NCBI RefSeq assembly: GCF_023284065.1
Contig: NZ_JAKIKP010000003.1
Span: 1 to 64,000, forward strand
From: Shewanella gaetbuli
GTDB taxonomy: Bacteria > Pseudomonadota > Gammaproteobacteria > Enterobacterales > Shewanellaceae
Direction: 5' to 3'
Length of the DNA stretch: 64,000 bases
Shown in pieces: positions 18,522-29,118 of this stretch. Each line of letters begins with the position of its first letter. Position 1 is the stretch's first letter. The position numbers were made by a program, and so were the translations under genes. The notes under the pieces are model-generated. The model saw only the letters and a program-made list of their open reading frames with translations. It ran no database searches and was not told the origin of the DNA.

Positions 18522-21500
18522 GTGTATCGCAACATTCTTGTTGTTTTGATGACTATTACTTTTCTATTTCCTGTTTCTTCGGTCAACGCCGCCGATTTTA
18601 TTCAACGTGTTTTCGATGCCAGTGATGGCCTAGCCAATACCCCCATTAATGATATTTATTTTGACCACTATGGCTATACATGGCTGGCAACGGAGCATGG
18701 CCTATACCGCATTACTAATAATTCATTACGTCGCATAGACAAAGTCGGCTCTGAGTCAGTATTAACTGAACGACGGTTACGTTTACTCCATTCGGTCGAC
18801 AAAGACCATATCTTGATGACCTCTGATACGCGATTGTTTTTGTACAATATTCGCGAACATACCTTTACTGAAATATTTGACTCTACCACCGCTGAAGTTG
18901 ACCCCGCTACCATGGTACAAGAAGGGCTGGGAATCGCTGCAATTGAGCATTTTGATCAACAACACTTAACGTTATTAGGCCATCAAGGTAAGCGTTATCT
19001 ATTCAATATCAATGATAAGTCATTAACAGTGCATCCTGAGGGCGAATTAAATGACCAGCTTAGCTGGGTTTCGCAATTACATGTAGCTGATGGTGGTTTT
19101 TTATATGCTTCATCTGAAACATTACAATGGCATCAGCCCACGGGTGAGGTAGTTGATTTTGAGTGGCATATTACCGGTATTGTCATTAAAGGCTTAATGC
19201 AAGATTCTACAGGGCGTATTTGGCTTTATACCACTAAAGGTTTGTTTCATGTTGACCTCGATAGTCGGCAAGTCAATCCAGTACCAACATTACCCTATTA
19301 TATTGAAGATTTAGCAGAAGATAAAAATGGTAACTTGTGGGCGGGAAGCCGCTCGGGGTTGTTCTTATGGAACCCTAATTCGGATCAATTAATCAATTAT
19401 CAACACGATTTAAAACTTTACGCCAACATTGATTATATTCACGCACTTTCTATTGATAACAATGGCTTAATTTGGATAGGCGGTTCTGGCGATGGCTTAG
19501 CCGTAGCAGCCACACCACCAGAGTTTCTGCTTGATACGGTTTCGCAATTACCGCCTTATTCGTTAGCGAATGAGATGATATGGGCCATTTTTGAGCGTGA
19601 TGAAAAGCTATGGGTTGGTACTGACGCGGGGGTTGCTTTAGTTGATCCCATTAACAAAACCTCGGTGCAATTGCTGCCTGACGATTTAGAGTTAAGCGAT
19701 AGTGTTTATCAAATAGCGGCTTTAGATGATGACCATATATCACTACTTACCACAAATGGCCTGTTTTATATTAATACTGTTACCCTAGAAACTGGACGGT
19801 TTCATGAATGGAGTGGCGGACAAAATTCTCTTGAAAAAAAATCCATTTTACAAAGTTACCATGACCCTGCCATTGAGGGCCGTATTTGGTTTTTAACTTC
19901 AGAAGGGATTTATTTCTGGCAACAGGGCGCTGATGATCTTGAACAGCTTTCTTTTGGTGAGGGCAATGAGTCGATAACGGACTCACGGTTTACGATTATT
20001 ATTCGAGACGATAAAAGTCGTTTATGGGTCAGTAGCCAAAAAACCTTTGGTTATTTCGATGATAATCAGCAGTATATTTCAAAAAGTCAGATTTTTGATA
20101 ACCTCAGTGCAATCCCTAAACTCCACAATATAACGCAGGTGTCTGAAGATAAGTTTTGGATTGGCACTTCTCAGCACGGCATTTTAGAGTTTAACTCTGC
20201 AACCGATAACGTGTTGGATTTAGACGCTGAATGGCAAATTGATTGTAGCTCCGCATTATTTTTTCAAACCTTACCTGATGCGTATTTAATTGGCTGTTCA
20301 AACTCAATTATTTGGGTTGATAAGCAAACTCTTTCACGGAAAACATTTACTCAGCATGATGGCTTTATTTCCGGTGAATTTAATGAAGCGGCTGTTTTTT
20401 ACCAGCCCGACAAGGGGGTATATATTGGCACCCCTGATGGCGTGATGTTAATTGACCCGAAAAGGTTGGTTAATAGGGTGAGCAATGATCAGGCTTTTCT
20501 TGAGTCAGTGTCGATTTATTATGATGATCAAACAGACCTATATCTCATTCCCGAACAATTTAAAACCATATCACCTGGAGCCAATTTAATTAGTTTTCAA
20601 ATCTCTAATTTGAACTACATTGACAATAATCCAATGAGTTTGAAATATCGCTTTCAAAAAGCAGGTGATAATCCCTCTCCTTATGTTGTGTTAGAAGGTC
20701 AATCGCAAATTAATGTTGCCGGATTACGTGCAGGAGATTACACCTTAGAAATACTGTCTAAAAATAGAAGTATGTGGTCTTCAACGCCGTTTACCTACCA
20801 TTTCTCTGTTGATGAATATTGGTGGCAGTCTCAGTTATTTCGGGGCATCGCTATTTTTATCGCATTGTTTATTGCCATCAGTATTTCGTTAATTCGACAG
20901 CAGCAGGTTAATCGTTTTAAAAAGGTTAATCAGGCATTAATCGATAGTGATGACAGATTGTCGCAAGCTTTGAAAGGTAGCGACTCTGATTTATGGGAGT
21001 GGCACAATAAAACCCAATTGTTGAGATTAAATAATCGTGGTGGAGTATTAGGGTCTGAAAGCTTAATTATTAGCAAGTTAAGTGAATTGCCGATACATGA
21101 AGAAGACAAGGATCGAGTAACAAAAGCGTGGCTAGATTTATTAAAAGCTAAGTCGTCAATGATTGATGTTGAATATCGTTATTTACATGAGTCGGGTAAA
21201 TGGCGTTGGCTAAGAGTGCGTGGACGTGCAGTTGCTTGGCAATCCAGTTCTGGGCATTTAGAGTCTGCTGCGGGGATTTATTCAGACATCACTGCACATA
21301 GAGAGCTAGAAAATGAAGTGCATTTATTTGCAGAAGCCTTTAAAAATACTTCAGAAGGCATGTTGATTCTTGATGTGGATAAAAAAATTATTCTAACCAA
21401 TAATGCCGCCAATAGTATTTTAGGCTTTACAGATGAAGAGTTAAAAGGTCAGTCTTTTTCTAAGCTGCTGATTTCCAGCAATGTACCACTCAATATTGAT

Positions 21501-22988
21501 AAATTGTTCACCAAAGCCAGCTTTTGGAGTGGCGAACGTGCCTTGTTAAAAGTGGATGATTTACCGTGCCCTGTGTGGCTAAATATCTCAAAAATGAATG
21601 CAGCAGAGAGCAGTGTTCAACATTATGTGGTGGTGTTTTCTGATATTACTGAGCGTAAACAAAACGAAAAGAAATTACAGCGATTAGCCAACACTGACGC
21701 ATTAACCGGGGTGGCAAACCGCTCCCAATTGTTAGTGACGCTGAATAAAGTGATTACTGAAGCCAGTGCTAAGCACGAAAAGTTAGCGTTACTGTTTTTA
21801 GATTTAGACCGATTCAAATCAGTCAATGACTCATACGGGCATAGCATGGGAGATGCCTTGCTGGTGGAGGCCACTAATCGCTTACAGTCATGTTTAGAGT
21901 CTGAGCATGTTTTATGCCGGTTTGGTGGCGATGAGTTTGTTATTTTGCTTAGACATGTTGAAGGTATTGAATACATTAACCATGTCGCCAATAGTTTATT
22001 AAAACAAATCGAAAAGCCGTTCAAACTCTATGGGCGTGAATTTTTTATCTCAACCAGTATTGGTATCAGTTGTTGGCCAGAAGATTGTGATGACCCTGAA
22101 ACGCTGATTAAAAATGCTGATCTTGCAATGTATCATGCGAAAGATGAAGGGCGAGGAAATTTTCAGTATTACTCTGCCGAAAGAAATGCGCAGGCGCTGT
22201 ATCATTTAAGATTGGAATCAGACTTACGTAAAGCGATTGAAAATAATGGTTTTACATTGCATTACCAACCTCAAGTGGATGTGCTCAACCATGAAAAGTT
22301 TGTTGGAATGGAAGCGCTACTACGGTGGAACCATCCTCAAGATGGCTATATTCGTCCTGATATTTTTGTTGAAGTGGCTGAGTCTTGTGGGTTGATCATT
22401 GATATCGATAGGTGGGTCTTAAAACAAGCGTGTGTTGACGGTGCTAGATGGCATAGATTATATGGTGATGATTTTAAGTTATCGGTTAATGTGTCAGCGG
22501 TACAGTTTAGTCAAACAGACTTTATTGAGTTCGTGCAACAAACTATTGAGGATGCTCAGCTTCCTGCGAAAAATTTGTGTTTAGAAATCACCGAAGGCGT
22601 ATTGATGTCTGAATTGCACGTTGCTACCCAATATTTATCAAAGCTAAAACAATTAGGTATTCAAGTTGCTATTGATGATTTTGGTACAGGCTATTCTTCA
22701 TTAGCTTATCTGCGTAGCTTTGAGGTGAATAGTTTGAAAATTGATCGCTCATTTCTGATTGATATTGCAGATAATCAAGCGGATCAGGCAATTGTGTCGA
22801 GTATTATTGAGCTAGCTAGAAATTTAAAGCTTCAAGTGGTTGCAGAAGGTATTGAGACTGAAAAGCAACTCGAGCAAGTATTTAGCCGTGGATGCTATAT
22901 CATTCAAGGCTATTATTTTGCTAAACCCATGCCCAGAGATGAGTTAGACCGATTCTTAGGGATCCCCGCCGAAAAAAAGCTTATCTGA
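18522..22988 (+). CDS. Membrane sensor: periplasmic two-component-type propeller, Y_Y_Y, PAS, PAS, GGDEF, EAL
   Basis: A 1488-residue bifunctional c-di-GMP enzyme candidate. It starts at GTG 18522 (GGAG 10 bases upstream) with a signal peptide cleaved after about residue 23 (V-N-A-A). Residues ~25-690 hold repeated W-L-A-T/W-I-G-T-type strands of Reg_prop beta-propellers. A Y_Y_Y domain (~695-765) and one transmembrane helix (~772-793) follow. In the cytoplasm there are two PAS domains (~805-925, ~930-1045), GGDEF with intact G-G-D-E-F at 1135-1139, and EAL with intact E-A-L-L-R at 1264-1268 and D-D-F-G-T-G-Y. No RxxD inhibitory site precedes G-G-D-E-F. The ligand is unknown. The neighbours (lpdA, patatin) do not reveal it. 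Confidence 0.88.
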   Translation: MYRNILVVLMTITFLFPVSSVNAADFIQRVFDASDGLANTPINDIYFDHYGYTWLATEHGLYRITNNSLRRIDKVGSESVLTERRLRLLHSVDKDHILMTSDTRLFLYNIREHTFTEIFDSTTAEVDPATMVQEGLGIAAIEHFDQQHLTLLGHQGKRYLFNINDKSLTVHPEGELNDQLSWVSQLHVADGGFLYASSETLQWHQPTGEVVDFEWHITGIVIKGLMQDSTGRIWLYTTKGLFHVDLDSRQVNPVPTLPYYIEDLAEDKNGNLWAGSRSGLFLWNPNSDQLINYQHDLKLYANIDYIHALSIDNNGLIWIGGSGDGLAVAATPPEFLLDTVSQLPPYSLANEMIWAIFERDEKLWVGTDAGVALVDPINKTSVQLLPDDLELSDSVYQIAALDDDHISLLTTNGLFYINTVTLETGRFHEWSGGQNSLEKKSILQSYHDPAIEGRIWFLTSEGIYFWQQGADDLEQLSFGEGNESITDSRFTIIIRDDKSRLWVSSQKTFGYFDDNQQYISKSQIFDNLSAIPKLHNITQVSEDKFWIGTSQHGILEFNSATDNVLDLDAEWQIDCSSALFFQTLPDAYLIGCSNSIIWVDKQTLSRKTFTQHDGFISGEFNEAAVFYQPDKGVYIGTPDGVMLIDPKRLVNRVSNDQAFLESVSIYYDDQTDLYLIPEQFKTISPGANLISFQISNLNYIDNNPMSLKYRFQKAGDNPSPYVVLEGQSQINVAGLRAGDYTLEILSKNRSMWSSTPFTYHFSVDEYWWQSQLFRGIAIFIALFIAISISLIRQQQVNRFKKVNQALIDSDDRLSQALKGSDSDLWEWHNKTQLLRLNNRGGVLGSESLIISKLSELPIHEEDKDRVTKAWLDLLKAKSSMIDVEYRYLHESGKWRWLRVRGRAVAWQSSSGHLESAAGIYSDITAHRELENEVHLFAEAFKNTSEGMLILDVDKKIILTNNAANSILGFTDEELKGQSFSKLLISSNVPLNIDKLFTKASFWSGERALLKVDDLPCPVWLNISKMNAAESSVQHYVVVFSDITERKQNEKKLQRLANTDALTGVANRSQLLVTLNKVITEASAKHEKLALLFLDLDRFKSVNDSYGHSMGDALLVEATNRLQSCLESEHVLCRFGGDEFVILLRHVEGIEYINHVANSLLKQIEKPFKLYGREFFISTSIGISCWPEDCDDPETLIKNADLAMYHAKDEGRGNFQYYSAERNAQALYHLRLESDLRKAIENNGFTLHYQPQVDVLNHEKFVGMEALLRWNHPQDGYIRPDIFVEVAESCGLIIDIDRWVLKQACVDGARWHRLYGDDFKLSVNVSAVQFSQTDFIEFVQQTIEDAQLPAKNLCLEITEGVLMSELHVATQYLSKLKQLGIQVAIDDFGTGYSSLAYLRSFEVNSLKIDRSFLIDIADNQADQAIVSSIIELARNLKLQVVAEGIETEKQLEQVFSRGCYIIQGYYFAKPMPRDELDRFLGIPAEKKLI

Positions 22989-23062
22989 TCTAAAAATGCA
23001 CTAGGGTGCGTTAACAATACTTTGCTAGAATGTGACTGTTTTTAATTGCTTTTGGGAAAACT

Positions 23063-25333
23063 ATGCAAGCTTGTCTGCACTTTTTTGGGTGGTCTTTTCG
23101 CACTCCGTTATCGATTGTTTTAGGGCTTATTCTTGTTAGTAATAATCTTTATGCCGCTGAAGCAACAGTAAGTGAAGATAATGAGCGTCCAAGAATTGGC
23201 TTAGTATTAAGTGGCGGCGGCGCTAAAGGTGCGGCTCATATTGGCGTTCTTCAAGTGCTTGAAGCGAATCATATTCCGGTAGATTATGTTGCTGGTACAA
23301 GTATTGGGGCATACGTTGGCGGTATGTATGCACTAGGTTTTAGTGCCGATGAAATAGAAAAAATCATGTTAGAGGGTGAATGGGATGCAGGCTATTCAGA
23401 CACGATCCCTCGTGAAGATTTATCATACCGTGATAAGCAATTAAGAGATAAATATAATATTCCCATCAATATAGGTTTTAATAAGGGCACGATTACCTCT
23501 CCTTCAGGCTTACTTCAAGGCCAAACTATGTCGCAATTGTTACGGCGCTCAACCGACTTGGTCGAGCAGTTTGGTGACTTTGATGATCTTGCTATTCCTT
23601 ATCGTGCTGTTGCCACTAATTTGGTCACTAGTGAAGCGGTTGTATTGACGAAAGGCAGTGTAGTAAAAGCAATGCAAGCTTCTGCTACGGTTCCTGGCGC
23701 GTTACAACCTGCTGAAATTGACGGTTTGTTATTAGTGGACGGGGGGATTGCTAATAATATGCCTGTGGACGTGGTGAAAGACATGGGAGCCGATATTATT
23801 ATTGCAGTTGATATTGGTTCACCGTTAGCCAGTAAAAGTCAGTTAGATAATACCATTGCTGTATTAGAGCAGTTATCGACGATCTTGACTAAAGCCAGTA
23901 CTGAAAAGCAAAAAAAGTTACTTGATAAAAAAGATATTCTTATCCGACCTTGGATTGATAATTTAAGTACCACTGATTTTTCAATCATGCCGCAAGCGTT
24001 AGTGATAGGCGAGCAAGCGGCGCAACTTAAATATGAACAGCTGTCTAAACTGTCTATTCCTGAAGAGCAATACCAAAAGTATCAGCACGCTAAACGCCAA
24101 AAGCGTTTGGCGTGGGTTGACCCAATTAAACAGCCTATCTACAGAATTGTGCTTAATAACGAGTCTAAAGTCAGTGATAAATTAATTTTAGATCGTTTAG
24201 GCATTAAAGAAGGCGACGTAGTTACTAAAGAGTCACTTGAAAAAGCGGTTAAGCGCATTTATTCACTCAATAAATTTGAACGGGTAGATGTCGACTTTAC
24301 CGATTCTGTTGAGGGACGCACCTTGACGGTGACTTCTTTAGACAAGTCATGGGGACCTAACTATTTTAATGCCGGATTTAATTGGGAAGATGACTTTACC
24401 TTAGATTCTGCGGTGACGATAAGTCTTGCTTATGCTATGACCGATTTAACTGAGAATGGTGGCGAATGGCGCAACGAGCTAGATTTAGGCTCGCAAAAAA
24501 CCTTTGCTTCTGAGTTTTATCAGCCATTAGATAGAGACCAAGATACCTATCTGCGTGTTCGTTATCAGTATGATATGAATAGCTGGGATTTATATGATCA
24601 AAATGAACGTTTGTATGAACTCAATAACTCTGTTCATTCTTTGTTAATGGGGGTTGGGTACAACTTTTCTGATGCGGGTATTTTGGGGCTTGGATTCATT
24701 GGTGAGAGAGGACATGTTGATAATAGTCAGCTGCTTGGTGATGGATTCGACTACCAAACTTATGGTGGATATTTCAGGGTAGGTTACGACACATTAAATA
24801 GTATTAGCTTCCCAACTGAAGGCAACCGCTTCACGCTTACTGCTTATTATCGAGATGAGAAATATCAAACCAAAGGTATTGATGATGCGAGCGATAACAC
24901 ATTTCAAATTGAGGCTGACTGGAAAGGTGCGTTAAAGTTAGGTAACCATGCCATTGTTGGTAAAGCCGCTGTTTCTACGGTTGATAGTGATGGCAACTTC
25001 TCAGTTCATATAAGTAATCTTGGTGGCTTCTTGAATTTGTCAGGCTTCCATAAAGGGGCATTAGCTGGTGCACATAAGGTTTTTGGCGCAATCATTTATC
25101 AATATGATTTAGGCCGAGATATGCTTATTACTGATATTCCTTTGTATGTCGGAACCAGTTTAGAGGCTGGTAATGTGTGGTATTTAAAAGAAGATGTTGA
25201 TTTGGACGATTTAATTTATTCAAGCAGCTTATATTTAGGTACAGACACTTCATGGGGCCCTGCAGCGTTAGGTTTTGGCTTTAGTGACACGGGTGATAAG
25301 TCGGTTTATTTGTTTGTTGGTAAAAACTTCTAA
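23063..25333 (+). CDS. Patatin-like phospholipase with POTRA and outer-membrane barrel (type Vd, PlpD-like)
   Basis: A 756-residue exported protein. A signal peptide (~1-32) is followed by a patatin domain with the oxyanion motif S-G-G-G-A-K-G-A, nucleophile Ser80 in G-T-S-I-G and catalytic Asp226 in D-G-G. Next comes a single POTRA-like domain (~359-428) and a C-terminal beta-barrel of the bacterial surface-antigen family ending in F-V-G-K-N-F with a terminal Phe. This is the architecture of Pseudomonas PlpD, in which the barrel displays or releases the lipase. It could equally act on membrane lipids from the periplasmic side. It is monocistronic, with a bidirectional terminator downstream. 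Confidence 0.9.
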   Translation: MQACLHFFGWSFRTPLSIVLGLILVSNNLYAAEATVSEDNERPRIGLVLSGGGAKGAAHIGVLQVLEANHIPVDYVAGTSIGAYVGGMYALGFSADEIEKIMLEGEWDAGYSDTIPREDLSYRDKQLRDKYNIPINIGFNKGTITSPSGLLQGQTMSQLLRRSTDLVEQFGDFDDLAIPYRAVATNLVTSEAVVLTKGSVVKAMQASATVPGALQPAEIDGLLLVDGGIANNMPVDVVKDMGADIIIAVDIGSPLASKSQLDNTIAVLEQLSTILTKASTEKQKKLLDKKDILIRPWIDNLSTTDFSIMPQALVIGEQAAQLKYEQLSKLSIPEEQYQKYQHAKRQKRLAWVDPIKQPIYRIVLNNESKVSDKLILDRLGIKEGDVVTKESLEKAVKRIYSLNKFERVDVDFTDSVEGRTLTVTSLDKSWGPNYFNAGFNWEDDFTLDSAVTISLAYAMTDLTENGGEWRNELDLGSQKTFASEFYQPLDRDQDTYLRVRYQYDMNSWDLYDQNERLYELNNSVHSLLMGVGYNFSDAGILGLGFIGERGHVDNSQLLGDGFDYQTYGGYFRVGYDTLNSISFPTEGNRFTLTAYYRDEKYQTKGIDDASDNTFQIEADWKGALKLGNHAIVGKAAVSTVDSDGNFSVHISNLGGFLNLSGFHKGALAGAHKVFGAIIYQYDLGRDMLITDIPLYVGTSLEAGNVWYLKEDVDLDDLIYSSSLYLGTDTSWGPAALGFGFSDTGDKSVYLFVGKNF

Positions 25334-25360
25334 GCCTTTATACGTTGTTATCACTATTAA

Positions 25361-25388
25361 AAATGGCCACAAATTGTGGCCATTTTAT
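25361..25388. terminator. Bidirectional terminator between convergent genes
   Basis: AAATGGCCAC and GTGGCCATTT form a perfect 10-bp stem around AAATT, bounded by A-rich and T-rich runs on both sides. It serves the plus-strand patatin gene and the minus-strand phosphatase gene. Confidence 0.88.
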
Positions 25389-25396
25389 TAGGTGCC

Positions 25397-26062
25397 TTAG
25401 TCATATTGACAAATCAGTTCTGGTAGTTGACTCATATTATTAAGCTGGTGGTGTGCGACGACCCACTTTGTTTGCGTTGCAAATTGAGCGGCAGGAATCG
25501 CCACTGTTTGCATTGATGCCGCTCTGGCAGCTATTAATCCATTAAATGAGTCTTCAATGGCAAGGCAATTTTCAGGGGCAATGTGTAATGCTTGAGCGCA
25601 ATTTAAATACACTTCTGGATGCGGCTTGCCACGGGTAAGTAACTCTGCCGAAGTAATCGCATTAAAATAATCTTTAATTTGTAACTTTTTCAACACGGCA
25701 TCAATAATTAACTGTGGTGATGACGTGGCTAAACCGATTTTAAAACCATGTTGTTTGCACCATTCAAGAGTATTAATTACGCCATCCATTGCTTGTCCAT
25801 GATGCTGAATTAGGCTGACAACTTCTTCCACAATCGCGTTAGCCGTCACCGCATTTTGGTAATTTGGCCAAGGTCGTCTTTGATACCAATACTCGACCAC
25901 TTGATCAATTCTTAACCCCGTTGTCGATTCAACTTCTGCTAACGTCAGCCCGAGCCCTAGACTATTAAATACTTTGATTTCAGCTTGTTGCCAAGCAGGT
26001 TCTGAATCAATGAGTACCCCGTCCATATCAAAAATGACGGCGTGAATATCAACGTGTGCCAT
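25397..26062 (-). CDS. hxpB: HAD-family sugar phosphatase, HxpB/YniC-like
   Basis: A 221-residue HAD hydrolase. Motif I D-M-D-G-V-L-I-D-S-E places the nucleophile at Asp12 and the acid/base at Asp14. Motif II is A-T-S-S-P, and motif III/IV K-P-H-P-E-V-Y ... E-D-S-F-N-G is intact, with an alpha-helical C1 cap. The cap segment L-R-I-D-Q-V-V-E-Y-W-Y-Q-R-R-P-W closely follows E. coli HxpB (YniC), which dephosphorylates 2-deoxyglucose-6-phosphate and hexitol phosphates. It may have other sugar-phosphate substrates. It is transcribed alone, convergent with the patatin gene and divergent from acnB. Confidence 0.82.
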   Translation of the reverse strand: MAHVDIHAVIFDMDGVLIDSEPAWQQAEIKVFNSLGLGLTLAEVESTTGLRIDQVVEYWYQRRPWPNYQNAVTANAIVEEVVSLIQHHGQAMDGVINTLEWCKQHGFKIGLATSSPQLIIDAVLKKLQIKDYFNAITSAELLTRGKPHPEVYLNCAQALHIAPENCLAIEDSFNGLIAARAASMQTVAIPAAQFATQTKWVVAHHQLNNMSQLPELICQYD

Positions 26063-26326
26063 TAAAAATCTCTATAAAAGAACCAAGAATTCTAAGAATA
26101 ACGGTTAAATAGATAGGGTTCATTAAAAAACCACAATGATGAAAAAAAATATTTATACCAATGCAAGATTGTTTGCAGATAATTTAAATTGGCCGTGCTA
26201 GCTTAAGGTGTTGAAAGTTAATTGTTTTTATCTTGTTTCAAACTATTGTCTAATTTAATTTGTTTGAATCTAGTTGTACATTGTTCGCCCGTGAATAAAA
26301 TTCGCTAAATTTCGGCGTGGTAATAG
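26063..26326. other. Intergenic region between hxpB and acnB
   Basis: An AT-rich non-coding stretch of about 260 bases holding the divergent promoters of the phosphatase gene and acnB. Apart from the acnB promoter and CRP-like site listed next, I see no gene, RNA or repeat in it. Confidence 0.5.
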
Positions 26327-26365
26327 TGTGAGCTGATTCATACTTTTTTAAAGCTGTAGTATACT
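26327..26365 (+). promoter_or_regulatory. acnB promoter with overlapping CRP-like site
   Basis: A -35 TTCATA (26337-26342) and a -10 TATACT (26360-26365) are separated by 17 bases. TGTGA-N6-TCATA (26327-26342) matches the CRP consensus at 9 of 10 fixed positions and overlaps the -35, as in class II activation. The roughly 90-base leader contains a CGCC-GTAA-GGCG tetraloop hairpin at 26430-26441, close to the ribosome-binding site. E. coli acnB is CRP-activated, which fits. Confidence 0.6.
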
Positions 26366-26463
26366 GGGGGTCGGATTTCAAGCCCGAACCTGTGGAATTA
26401 TCAGCGTGACCGTAACTGGCGTTGAGTTTCGCCGTAAGGCGCCAAACAAAGAGGAATGTTGCC

Positions 26464-29061
26464 GTGCTAGAAGCATATCGTAAACACGTCGCAGAACGTG
26501 CTGCAGAGGGTGTTGTCCCTAAGCCATTAGATGCACAACAAGTGGCTGAGTTAGTGAAATTAGTTGAGACCCCGCCTGCTGGAGAAGAGGCTGTTGTACT
26601 TGACCTATTAGAAAACCGTATTCCCCCAGGTGTTGATGAAGCTGCTTATGTAAAAGCGGCTTTTTTAGATGCAGTGGCTAAAGGCACTGTAACATCACCT
26701 ATCTTATCCGCTGAACGTGCCGTTGAACTATTAGGCACTATGCAAGGTGGTTACAACATTGAGCCATTAATTGCTCAATTAGAAACCCCAGCATTAGCTC
26801 CACTAGCGGTTAAAGCATTATCAAACACCTTATTAATGTTTGATGCATACCACGATGTGGTAGAAAAAATGCAAGCTGGCAATGAGTTTGCGAAGCAAAT
26901 TGTTGAGTCATGGGCTAATGCAGACTGGTTCTTAAACCGTCCTAAATTAGCTGACAAAGTGACCCTAACGGTATTTAAAGTTTCTGGTGAAACCAATACC
27001 GATGATTTATCTCCAGCACCAGATGCTTGGTCACGTCCAGATATCCCGCTTCATGCTTTAGCTATGCTAAAAAATGCTCGTGACGGTATTGTGCCTGATG
27101 AGCCAGGTGTTGTTGGTCCAATTAAAGAAATTGCCTCACTAAAAGAGAAAGGTCACCCATTAGTGTATGTTGGTGACGTTGTGGGTACGGGTTCTTCTCG
27201 TAAATCAGCAACTAACTCTGTGCTTTGGTTTATGGGCGATGATATCCCTAATGTGCCTAATAAGCGTGCTGGTGGTTTCTGTTTGGGTGGCAAAATTGCA
27301 CCTATCTTCTTTAACACTATGGAAGATGCCGGTGCGCTACCGATTGAATTAGACGTAAGCAAAATGGAAATGGGTGATGTGATTGACATCTATCCATATG
27401 AAGGCGTGGTTAAGCGTCATGGTAGCGACGAAGTTATCTCTACATTTGAGCTGAAAACAGACGTATTACTTGATGAAGTCCGTGCTGGTGGCCGTATTCC
27501 ATTAATTATTGGTCGTGGTTTAACAGACCGTGCTCGTGAAACCTTAGGCTTACCTGCATCAGATGTATTTGTTCGTCCACAAGACGTTGCAGCATCTGAC
27601 AAAGGCTTTACTCTAGCGCAAAAAATGGTAGGTAAAGCGTGTGGTGTAACCGGTATTCGCCCAGGCCAATATTGTGAACCTAAAATGACTTCAGTTGGTT
27701 CGCAAGATACAACTGGCCCTATGACCCGTGATGAGCTAAAAGATTTAGCTTGTTTAGGTTTCAGCGCTGACTTAACGATGCAGTCTTTCTGTCATACAGC
27801 GGCTTATCCTAAGCCAGTAGACGTTAACACTCACCACACATTACCTGATTTCATTATGAATCGTGGTGGTGTTGCATTACGTCCAGGTGACGGTGTTATT
27901 CACTCTTGGTTAAATCGTATGTTATTGCCTGATACCGTAGGTACTGGTGGTGACTCTCATACGCGTTTCCCAATTGGTATTTCTTTCCCAGCGGGTTCTG
28001 GTCTTGTGGCATTTGCTGCAGCAACAGGTGTTATGCCACTTGATATGCCTGAATCTGTATTAGTGCGCTTTAAAGGTGAAATGCAACCGGGTATCACATT
28101 ACGTGACCTTGTTCATGCCATTCCATTAAAAGCCATTGAAATGGGTTTATTAACGGTTGAGAAAAAAGGCAAAATCAATGCTTTCTCTGGCCGTGTATTA
28201 GAAATTGAAGGTCTTGAGCACTTAAAAGTAGAGCAAGCATTCGAGCTTTCTGATGCATCTGCAGAGCGTAGTGCGGCAGGTTGTACTATTAAGTTAGGCA
28301 AAGACCCAATCATTGAATACCTAAACTCTAACATTGTTATGTTGAAGTGGATGATCAGTGAGGGTTACGGTGACCGTCGTACTATTGAACGTCGTATCAC
28401 AGCAATGCAAGAGTGGATTGCAAACCCAGAGTTAATGGAAGCTGACAGCGATGCAGAATACGCTGAAGTGATTGAAATTGACTTAAACGAAATCAAAGAG
28501 CCTATCCTTTGTGCTCCGAATGATCCTGATGATGCTGTATTATTATCAAGTGTTGCACAAACTAAAATCGACGAAGTATTCGTGGGTTCTTGTATGACTA
28601 ACATTGGTCACTTCCGTGCGACCGGTAAGATGTTAGATAAGTTTGCTAAAACACTTCCTACTCGTTTATGGATTGCGCCTCCAACTAAGATGGACCGTGA
28701 TCAATTAACTGAAGAAGGTTATTACTCTATCTTCGGTCGTGTAGGTGCACGTATTGAGATCCCAGGCTGTTCATTATGTATGGGTAACCAAGCACGCGTT
28801 GCTGAAGGTGCAACCGTTGTTTCAACTTCAACACGTAACTTCCCTAACCGTTTAGGTACTGGCGCAAACGTTTACTTAGCATCAGCTGAGTTAGCAGCCG
28901 TAGCCGCATTGTTAGGTCGTTTACCTTCTCCAGAAGAGTATCAAGAATACGCTAAAGAGTTAGATGCAACCGCAGCTGACACTTATCGTTACTTGAATTT
29001 TGATCAAATTGACTCTTACACTAAAAAAGCTGATAGCGTGATTTTCCAAGCCGCTGTTTAA
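26464..29061 (+). CDS. acnB: Bifunctional aconitate hydratase 2 / 2-methylisocitrate dehydratase
   Basis: A 4Fe-4S enzyme isomerising citrate and isocitrate in the TCA cycle; it also acts on 2-methyl-cis-aconitate. The GTG at 26464 is the start. It has GAGG 8 bases upstream and gives [11 protein letters not shown] and exactly 865 residues, the E. coli length. The longer reading from 26422 has no homologous extension. Domains run in AcnB order: HEAT-like domain 5 (~1-160), swivel domain 4, then domains 1-3. Cluster cysteines lie in G-S-C-M-T-N and P-G-C-S-L-C-M-G-N. AcnB homologues also act as apo-form RNA-binding regulators. It is monocistronic. Confidence 0.97.
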   Translation: MLEAYRKHVAERAAEGVVPKPLDAQQVAELVKLVETPPAGEEAVVLDLLENRIPPGVDEAAYVKAAFLDAVAKGTVTSPILSAERAVELLGTMQGGYNIEPLIAQLETPALAPLAVKALSNTLLMFDAYHDVVEKMQAGNEFAKQIVESWANADWFLNRPKLADKVTLTVFKVSGETNTDDLSPAPDAWSRPDIPLHALAMLKNARDGIVPDEPGVVGPIKEIASLKEKGHPLVYVGDVVGTGSSRKSATNSVLWFMGDDIPNVPNKRAGGFCLGGKIAPIFFNTMEDAGALPIELDVSKMEMGDVIDIYPYEGVVKRHGSDEVISTFELKTDVLLDEVRAGGRIPLIIGRGLTDRARETLGLPASDVFVRPQDVAASDKGFTLAQKMVGKACGVTGIRPGQYCEPKMTSVGSQDTTGPMTRDELKDLACLGFSADLTMQSFCHTAAYPKPVDVNTHHTLPDFIMNRGGVALRPGDGVIHSWLNRMLLPDTVGTGGDSHTRFPIGISFPAGSGLVAFAAATGVMPLDMPESVLVRFKGEMQPGITLRDLVHAIPLKAIEMGLLTVEKKGKINAFSGRVLEIEGLEHLKVEQAFELSDASAERSAAGCTIKLGKDPIIEYLNSNIVMLKWMISEGYGDRRTIERRITAMQEWIANPELMEADSDAEYAEVIEIDLNEIKEPILCAPNDPDDAVLLSSVAQTKIDEVFVGSCMTNIGHFRATGKMLDKFAKTLPTRLWIAPPTKMDRDQLTEEGYYSIFGRVGARIEIPGCSLCMGNQARVAEGATVVSTSTRNFPNRLGTGANVYLASAELAAVAALLGRLPSPEEYQEYAKELDATAADTYRYLNFDQIDSYTKKADSVIFQAAV

Positions 29062-29089
29062 TCTTGTTTTAGTAAGACGTTAATCAAAA

Positions 29090-29118
29090 AATGCCAGCAG
29101 CAATGCTGGTATTTTTTT
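29090..29118 (+). terminator. Terminator after acnB
   Basis: AAATGCCAGCA and TGCTGGTATTT pair (one mismatch) around a short GCAA loop, followed by T residues, about 30 bases after the acnB stop. Confidence 0.9.

Noticed and set aside
26422..26463. N-terminal extension of acnB from 26422
   Set aside because: The extra 14 residues do not occur in AcnB. GTG 26464 has GAGG and gives the exact family length.
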